10,332 bases of DNA from an uncultured Desulfovibrio sp. (lineage in GTDB: Bacteria; Desulfobacterota; Desulfovibrionia; Desulfovibrionales; Desulfovibrionaceae), in contig CAMWVJ010000016.1 of NCBI GenBank assembly GCA_947177645.1, forward strand, positions 1 through 10,332. The letters are read 5' to 3'. The notes under the pieces were generated by a model. It did not search any database and was not told where the DNA came from. It was given only the letters and a program-made list of their open reading frames with translations. The first letter of the stretch is position 1; each line of letters opens with the position of its first letter. The translations under genes were made by a program, and so were the position numbers. Below are positions 6,849 through 10,332 of this stretch, one piece after another.

Positions 6849-7208
6849 TCAGAACTCCAGGCCGCCTTCGCGGGCGCCGTCGGCCACGGCCTTGATGCGG
6901 CCGTGATAAATGTAGCCGTTGCGATCGAATACCACCTTGCTGATATTCTTTTCCTTGGCCAGGCGGGCGATCTCCTTGCCCACGCGCTCGGCGCCCTCTT
7001 TATTGCAGTGGAGGCCGGGCTCGCTCTTGGAGAGGGCGAGCGTGGAAGCGGAGACAAGGGTCGCGCCTTCGAGGTCGTTCACGATCTGGGCGTAGATATG
7101 CATGTTCGACCGGAAGACCACAAGCCGGGGGCGTTCCGCCGTGCCGCGCACCTTTTTGCGGATGCGGATCTTGCGGCGCTGCCGGGATTCGTTCTTGCTT
7201 ACGTTCAT
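6849..7208 (-). CDS. rplR: 50S ribosomal protein L18
   Basis: L18 binds 5S rRNA and, with L5, places it in the central protuberance. The 119-residue product begins with a basic, disordered arm ([20 protein letters not shown]) followed by the core [20 protein letters not shown]. It ends [28 protein letters not shown], the typical L18 C-terminus. The ATG is preceded by AGGGGC about 6 bases upstream, at the rplF stop. Its stop is a single base before the rpsE start, so the two are likely translated in a coupled way. Confidence 0.99.
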   Translation of the reverse strand: MNVSKNESRQRRKIRIRKKVRGTAERPRLVVFRSNMHIYAQIVNDLEGATLVSASTLALSKSEPGLHCNKEGAERVGKEIARLAKEKNISKVVFDRNGYIYHGRIKAVADGAREGGLEF

Positions 7209-7217
7209 AGAGTGCCC

Positions 7218-7757
7218 CTACTTCTTGCCGCCGGACTTGCCCACCTTGCGGCGGATGGTCTCGGTCACGTACTTGATGCCCTTGCCCTTGTAGGGTTCGG
7301 GCTTGCGGATGCGGCGGATGCGGGCGGCAGTCTCGCCCACAAGCTCCTTGTCCACCCCGGAGAGGGTGAGCACCTGCCCCTCGACGGCGGCCTTGATGCC
7401 GTCGGGGAGATCCACGATGACAGGATGCGAGTAGCCCACGGCAAGCTCCACCACATTGCCCTTGACGGCAACGCGGTAGCCCACGCCGATGACCTCCAGC
7501 GCCTTGGAGAAGCCCTTGGTCACGCCCTCGATGCAGTTGGCGAGCAGGGTGCGGCGGAGGCCGTGCTGGGCGCGGCTCTCGCGCGTTTCTTCGCGGCGCG
7601 TCAGGGTAACGTGGCCGTCGGCGAGCTCATAGTTGAGCAGCGGGGAGACGGGCGTCGAGAGCGTGCCCTTGGGCCCCTTCACTTCCACAACATCCGTCCC
7701 GATCTTGACCTCAACGCCGGCCGGGACGGGAACGGGCAATTTGCCTATGCGAGACAT
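7218..7757 (-). CDS. rplF: 50S ribosomal protein L6
   Basis: L6 lies at the base of the L7/L12 stalk near the factor-binding site and sarcin-ricin loop. The 179-residue product starts MSRIGKLPVPVPAGVEVKI and contains the two tandem L6 domains. It ends with the family signature PEPYKGKGIKYVTETIRRKVGKSGGKK, which matches the usual length of about 177. A reading frame continues upstream of 7757 into rpsH but has no L6 similarity. The ATG at 7757 has AGGCGG six bases upstream and the canonical N-terminus, so it is the start. It lies 10 bases after rpsH. Confidence 0.99.
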   Translation of the reverse strand: MSRIGKLPVPVPAGVEVKIGTDVVEVKGPKGTLSTPVSPLLNYELADGHVTLTRREETRESRAQHGLRRTLLANCIEGVTKGFSKALEVIGVGYRVAVKGNVVELAVGYSHPVIVDLPDGIKAAVEGQVLTLSGVDKELVGETAARIRRIRKPEPYKGKGIKYVTETIRRKVGKSGGKK

Positions 7758-7767
7758 ATGACACCGC

Positions 7768-8148
7768 CTACCAGATTTCGCACAGAAGTTCGCCGCCCAC
7801 CTTCTTTTCCTGGGCGGTAGCGCCGTCCATGACACCGCTGGACGTGGAGAGAATGCAAATGCCGAGGCCGTTCTGCACCCTGGGAATCTGGCGCGAGTTC
7901 ACATAGACACGCCGGCCGGGCGTGCTCACGCGCTTCAGGCCCGTGATGACGGGGCGCCCCTTCTGGTACTTGAGGGTAATGGTGATGACGTCGCCGTCCA
8001 CGGCCACATCTTCGACGTAACCTTCCTGCTTGAGGATGGCGGCGAGGGCCTCCTTCATCTTCGAGCGCGGCACATTCACTTCCTTGTGCAGGGCCAAATG
8101 TGCGTTGCGGATGCGCGTCAGCATATCCGCAATGGGATCTGTCAGCAT
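7768..8148 (-). CDS. rpsH: 30S ribosomal protein S8
   Basis: S8 is a primary 16S rRNA binder (central domain). In E. coli it also represses the spc operon by binding its mRNA. The 126-residue product begins [20 protein letters not shown] and ends with the family signature [26 protein letters not shown]. An in-frame ATG 42 bases upstream (8190) would add a non-conserved leader. The start at 8148 is preferred because AGGAGC lies just before it (8159-8154) and the protein then has the standard N-terminus. The 103-base gap upstream is structured and may hold a regulatory site. Confidence 0.99.
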   Translation of the reverse strand: MLTDPIADMLTRIRNAHLALHKEVNVPRSKMKEALAAILKQEGYVEDVAVDGDVITITLKYQKGRPVITGLKRVSTPGRRVYVNSRQIPRVQNGLGICILSTSSGVMDGATAQEKKVGGELLCEIW

Positions 8149-8153
8149 CGAAA

Positions 8154-8159
8154 GCTCCT
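8154..8159 (-). promoter_or_regulatory. Ribosome binding site that decides the rpsH start
   Basis: AGGAGC on the minus strand, five bases before the ATG at 8148. It favours this start over the in-frame ATG at 8190, which lies in a hairpin loop and lacks such a site. The 10-base string GGAGCTTTCG that contains most of this site occurs again 68 bases upstream (8226-8217). Confidence 0.85.
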
Positions 8160-8169
8160 GAGGTTGTGT

Positions 8170-8207
8170 CCGCGGGGTTTGCGGCCCCATGCCGCCACTT
8201 CCCGCGG
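8170..8207 (-). promoter_or_regulatory. Two-tier stem-loop in the rpsN-rpsH gap
   Basis: On the minus strand, CCGCGGG (8207-8201) pairs perfectly with CCCGCGG (8176-8170). Across an internal loop, GCGGC (8195-8191) pairs with GCCGC (8185-8181), leaving a loop of ATGGG. The structure ends about 10 bases before the rpsH Shine-Dalgarno. In E. coli the S8 repressor site lies at the rplX-rplE junction, but here that junction is only 9 bases. The rpsN-rpsH gap is therefore a candidate site for S8 feedback. This is inference; GC-rich DNA forms such stems fairly easily. Confidence 0.4.
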
Positions 8208-8251
8208 GGCGAAACGCGAAAGCTCCCGCCCGGAAAGGCTCGTCCGCCGGC

Positions 8252-8437
8252 TTACCAGCTGGACTTGCGCACCCCGGGGAGTTCGCCCTTGAGGGCCAGG
8301 TTGCGGAAGCAGATGCGGCAGACGCCGAACGGGCGCATGAAGGCGCGCGGGCGGCCGCAGAGCGGGCAGCGGTTATAGGCGCGGGCGCTGAACTTGGGCT
8401 TGCGCCGGGCCTTCACTTCCAGCGAAGTACGGGACAT
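8252..8437 (-). CDS. rpsN: 30S ribosomal protein S14, zinc-binding short form
   Basis: S14 is a protein of the small-subunit head, near the A site. This 61-residue product is the short type Z form with a zinc ribbon made of C24, C27, C40 and C43 (CPLC and CRIC). E. coli has instead a longer form of about 100 residues without zinc. The C-terminus [11 protein letters not shown] is typical. The start is ATG with AGGAG, formed partly by the rplE stop codon (TAGGAG), nine bases after rplE. A 103-base gap separates it from rpsH. Confidence 0.99.
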   Translation of the reverse strand: MSRTSLEVKARRKPKFSARAYNRCPLCGRPRAFMRPFGVCRICFRNLALKGELPGVRKSSW

Positions 8438-8446
8438 GGCGTTCTC

Positions 8447-8986
8447 CTATTTGCGGAAGGGCATGCCAAGTTTGTCGAGGAGGAACTTGCCCTCCTTGTC
8501 GGTGTTGGCCGAGGTGACGATGGTGATGTTCATGCCCTTGGGGTTTTCCACGCGGTCGATCTCGAGCTCGGGGAAGATGGTGTGCTCTTTCACGCCGAGC
8601 GTGAAGTTGCCGCGCCCGTCAAAGCCGCGGTCGGGGATGCCGCGGAAGTCGCGCACCCGGGGCAGGGCAAAGTTCATGAGCTTGTCGAGGAAGTCCCACA
8701 TGCGGTCCTTGCGCAGGGTGACGCGGGCGCCGATGGGCATGCCCTCGCGGAGCTTGAAGGCGGCGATGGACTTCTTGGCGCGCGTGATCACGGCCTTCTG
8801 GCCCGCGATGGCGGAGAGCTCGTTGACGGCCTCCTCCATGAGCTTGTTGTTCTGCGTGGCGGCGCCAAGGCCGATGTTCAGGGAGATCTTCTCGATCCCG
8901 GGAAGCTGCATGGGGGAGGTGTAATTGAACTCCTTTTGCAGCTCCGGGACCACCTTCTCCTGATATATCTTTTCAAGGCGTGTCAT
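8447..8986 (-). CDS. rplE: 50S ribosomal protein L5
   Basis: L5 binds 5S rRNA and the P-site tRNA in the central protuberance. The 179-residue product has the normal length and family motifs: the N-terminal [20 protein letters not shown], then [11 protein letters not shown], the signature [40 protein letters not shown], and the C-terminal [17 protein letters not shown]. The start is ATG with AAGGTG about 6 bases upstream. That ribosome site overlaps the rplX stop codon (TAAGG), so the two genes are probably coupled. Confidence 0.99.
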   Translation of the reverse strand: MTRLEKIYQEKVVPELQKEFNYTSPMQLPGIEKISLNIGLGAATQNNKLMEEAVNELSAIAGQKAVITRAKKSIAAFKLREGMPIGARVTLRKDRMWDFLDKLMNFALPRVRDFRGIPDRGFDGRGNFTLGVKEHTIFPELEIDRVENPKGMNITIVTSANTDKEGKFLLDKLGMPFRK

Positions 8987-8995
8987 CGTTTCACC

Positions 8996-9334
8996 TTATT
9001 CCATGACTTCGTTGCACTTCTTGCAGAAGCGCACTTTCTTTTCCTTGCCGTCCACCATGATGCGGCGGTAGCCGATGCGGGTGGGCTTGTGGCAGGCCGG
9101 GCACACCACCATGACATTGGAGATGGCGATGGGCATTTCCTTTTCCACGATGCCGCCGGGCTGCTGGGCATAGGGGTTGGCGCGCATGTGCCGCTTGACA
9201 AGGTTCACCTTTTCCACAAGGACCTTGCCATGCTTGCGCAAAATCTTGAGCACCTTGCGCGGCACGTCCTTGTCGGCGTCCTTGCCGGTGATCACCATCA
9301 CATTGTCGCCCTTGCGGATGCGAAACATATTCAT
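8996..9334 (-). CDS. rplX: 50S ribosomal protein L24 with C-terminal CxxC pair
   Basis: L24 starts assembly of the large subunit by binding the 5' domain of 23S rRNA. The 112-residue product opens with a KOW-type segment ([19 protein letters not shown]) and continues [27 protein letters not shown]. Near the C-terminus lie CPAC (residues 78-81) and CKKC, a probable zinc-binding ribbon present in many but not all L24 proteins. ATG at 9334 is chosen over the ATG two codons later because the AGGAG site is six bases from it. That site overlaps the rplN stop codon (TAGGAG), giving tight coupling. Confidence 0.98.
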   Translation of the reverse strand: MNMFRIRKGDNVMVITGKDADKDVPRKVLKILRKHGKVLVEKVNLVKRHMRANPYAQQPGGIVEKEMPIAISNVMVVCPACHKPTRIGYRRIMVDGKEKKVRFCKKCNEVME

Positions 9335-9343
9335 GGCGGTCTC

Positions 9344-9712
9344 CTAGAGCACTTCCGGCGCAAGGGAAATGATCTTCATGAAATTCTGGGCGCGCAGCTC
9401 GCGGGCCACGGGGCCGAAAATGCGCGTGCCCACGGGCTCGCCCTGGTTGGAGAGCAAAACGGCGGCATTGCCGTCGAACTTGATGTAGCTGCCATCCATG
9501 CGGCGCACTTCCTTGGCCGTGCGCACGATGACCGCCTTCATCACGTCGCCCTTCTTCACCTTGCTGTGGGGCATGGCCTCCTTGACGGAGACCATGATGA
9601 TGTCGCCCACCGAGGCGTAACGGCGGTGCGAACCGCCCAGCACCTTGATGCAGGCGACCTTCTTGGCGCCCGAATTGTCGGCGACCTGGAGCGTGGATTC
9701 TACCTGGATCAT
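9344..9712 (-). CDS. rplN: 50S ribosomal protein L14
   Basis: L14 lies on the subunit interface of the large subunit, contacting 16S rRNA and the RsfS silencing factor in other bacteria. The 122-residue product has the exact usual length. It begins [20 protein letters not shown] with the signature [17 protein letters not shown], and ends [23 protein letters not shown]. The ATG is preceded by AGGA, made in part from the rpsQ stop codon. It lies nine bases after rpsQ in the standard spc order. Confidence 0.99.
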   Translation of the reverse strand: MIQVESTLQVADNSGAKKVACIKVLGGSHRRYASVGDIIMVSVKEAMPHSKVKKGDVMKAVIVRTAKEVRRMDGSYIKFDGNAAVLLSNQGEPVGTRIFGPVARELRAQNFMKIISLAPEVL

Positions 9713-9721
9713 GGCGTTGTC

Positions 9722-9985
9722 CTACACGGCTTTTTCGAGGATGTTGACGAGATGCCAGCGCTTGTTGCGCGACATGGGCCGATACTCGACGATCCGCACC
9801 TTGTCGCCCACGCCGCATTCGTTCATGGGGTCATGCGCCGTGAACTTCTTGCGGCGGCGCACATACTTCTTGAGCAGGGGATGCTTCACCAGGGTCTCGA
9901 CGCGCACGACGATGGTCTTGTCGTTCTTGTCGCTCACCACGATGCCGGTCATGGTCCTGCCCTTGCGGTGTTCCAGAGCTTCCAT
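9722..9985 (-). CDS. rpsQ: 30S ribosomal protein S17
   Basis: S17 is a primary 16S rRNA binder with an OB-fold. The 87-residue product contains the conserved core (TGIVVSDKNDKTIVVRVETL, KHPLLKKYVRRRKKFTAHDP) and the signature GVGDKVRIVEYRPMSRNKRWHLVNILEKAV. The short variable N-terminus (MEALEHRKGRTM) includes a second ATG at codon 12. The first ATG is kept since GAGGG lies about nine bases upstream and family members usually have about ten residues before TGIVVS. It starts two bases after the rpmC stop. Confidence 0.98.
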   Translation of the reverse strand: MEALEHRKGRTMTGIVVSDKNDKTIVVRVETLVKHPLLKKYVRRRKKFTAHDPMNECGVGDKVRIVEYRPMSRNKRWHLVNILEKAV

Positions 9986-9987
9986 GT

Positions 9988-10215
9988 TCAGGCCCTCTGT
10001 TCCTTTTCGTTCAAGATGGTGGCGATGCGCGCCACCTGACGGCGGCGGGCCTTGAGCTCGGAGGTCTTTTCAAGGGCCGCGGCGGCATGGCGGAAGCGCG
10101 TGCGCATGAGCTCCTCGCGCTCGTCGGCCAGCTTCTCGCGCAGTTCGGCAACGTCCATGGCGCGCAGGGCGGCCACGTCGCGGACTTCCTTGTCGCCTTT
10201 CTTCTTGGCAGCCAT
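9988..10215 (-). CDS. rpmC: 50S ribosomal protein L29
   Basis: L29 sits at the exit-tunnel rim near L23, where trigger factor and SRP dock. The 75-residue product is helical throughout, with the family pattern VAELREKLADEREELMRTRF followed by a second helix ending in KARRRQVARIATILNEKE. A Lys-rich N-terminal extension ([13 protein letters not shown]) makes it slightly longer than the usual 60-70 residues. Its ATG overlaps the rplP stop (TAATG), and GGGAGGG lies about 7 bases upstream, so translation is coupled to rplP. Confidence 0.98.
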   Translation of the reverse strand: MAAKKKGDKEVRDVAALRAMDVAELREKLADEREELMRTRFRHAAAALEKTSELKARRRQVARIATILNEKEQRA

Positions 10216-10332
10216 TACATGCCCTCCCTTACCACAATGATGGTCTTGATGGGCAGCTTGTGCGCGGCGCGGGTGAGGGCCTCGCGGGCGAGGTCAAGGC
10301 TCACGCCCTTGATCTCGTAGAGCACGCGGCCG
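10215..10332 (-). CDS. rplP: 50S ribosomal protein L16, C-terminal end only
   Basis: The window edge cuts this gene. The last 38 codons read [20 protein letters not shown], then [18 protein letters not shown] and a TAA stop. This matches the L16 C-terminus (GRVLFE...LPIKT pattern). L16 lies near the A site and organises the tRNA-binding region of the large subunit. Its stop codon shares a base with the rpmC start. Position before L29 and S17 is the standard S10-operon end, which supports the call despite the short fragment. Confidence 0.95.
   Translation of the reverse strand, partial: GRVLYEIKGVSLDLAREALTRAAHKLPIKTIIVVREGM

Noticed and set aside
6848..7057. N-terminal extension of rpsE into rplR
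   Set aside because: The extra 70 residues are a shifted reading of rplR with no S5 similarity. The ATG at 6847 has a ribosome site and gives the normal protein.
7758..7835. N-terminal extension of rplF into rpsH
   Set aside because: The added residues are an out-of-frame reading of the rpsH end. MSRIGKLPV at 7757 is the conserved L6 N-terminus with its own ribosome site.
8189..10039. 616-codon plus-strand open frame opposite rpsH to rpsQ
   Set aside because: It lies antisense to a run of certain ribosomal genes. Its translation is rich in His, Ala, Gly, Val and Asp with no recognisable domain, as expected for a frame mirrored from GC-rich codon usage. It has no independent support.

Overview
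The window is one uninterrupted stretch of a large ribosomal-protein operon, with every gene on the minus strand. In the direction of transcription (high to low coordinates) it runs rplP (3' end only), rpmC, rpsQ, rplN, rplX, rplE, rpsN, rpsH, rplF, rplR, rpsE, rpmD, rplO, secY, map, rpmJ, rpsM, rpsK, rpsD, rpoA, rplQ, and ends in an intrinsic terminator near position 75. These correspond to the end of the S10 operon, the spc operon and the alpha operon of other bacteria, fused into one array. Twenty complete protein genes and one partial gene are seen. No tRNA, rRNA, CRISPR array, transposon or phage gene was found.

The DNA is GC-rich. The order secY-map-rpmJ-rpsM-rpsK-rpsD-rpoA-rplQ, without adk or infA, together with the zinc-type S14, the L24 with a C-terminal CxxC pair and the general protein sequences, suggests a sulfate-reducing Desulfovibrionaceae-type bacterium (Desulfovibrio or a relative). 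That assignment is from memory of these families, not from a search.

Layout: 10332-7218 carries rplP to rplF, 7208-5604 carries rplR to rplO, 5411-3287 carries secY and map (Sec translocon channel and methionine aminopeptidase, both acting on the nascent chain), and 3164-132 carries rpmJ to rplQ including the RNA polymerase alpha subunit. Most genes are separated by 0-16 bases, and stop codons are often part of the next Shine-Dalgarno, the usual sign of translational coupling. Three gaps are larger: rpsN-rpsH (103 bases), rplO-secY (192 bases) and map-rpmJ (122 bases). All three hold sequence structure on the transcribed strand: a two-tier stem upstream of rpsH, a very strong 55-base hairpin plus two smaller ones upstream of secY, and a good sigma70-type promoter whose -35 box contains the map stop codon.

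This is core housekeeping DNA, and I see no new biological system. The points worth checking are the regulatory structures in the three gaps and the acidic C-terminal tail of L15. The very long plus-strand open frames opposite these genes look like codon-bias shadows.
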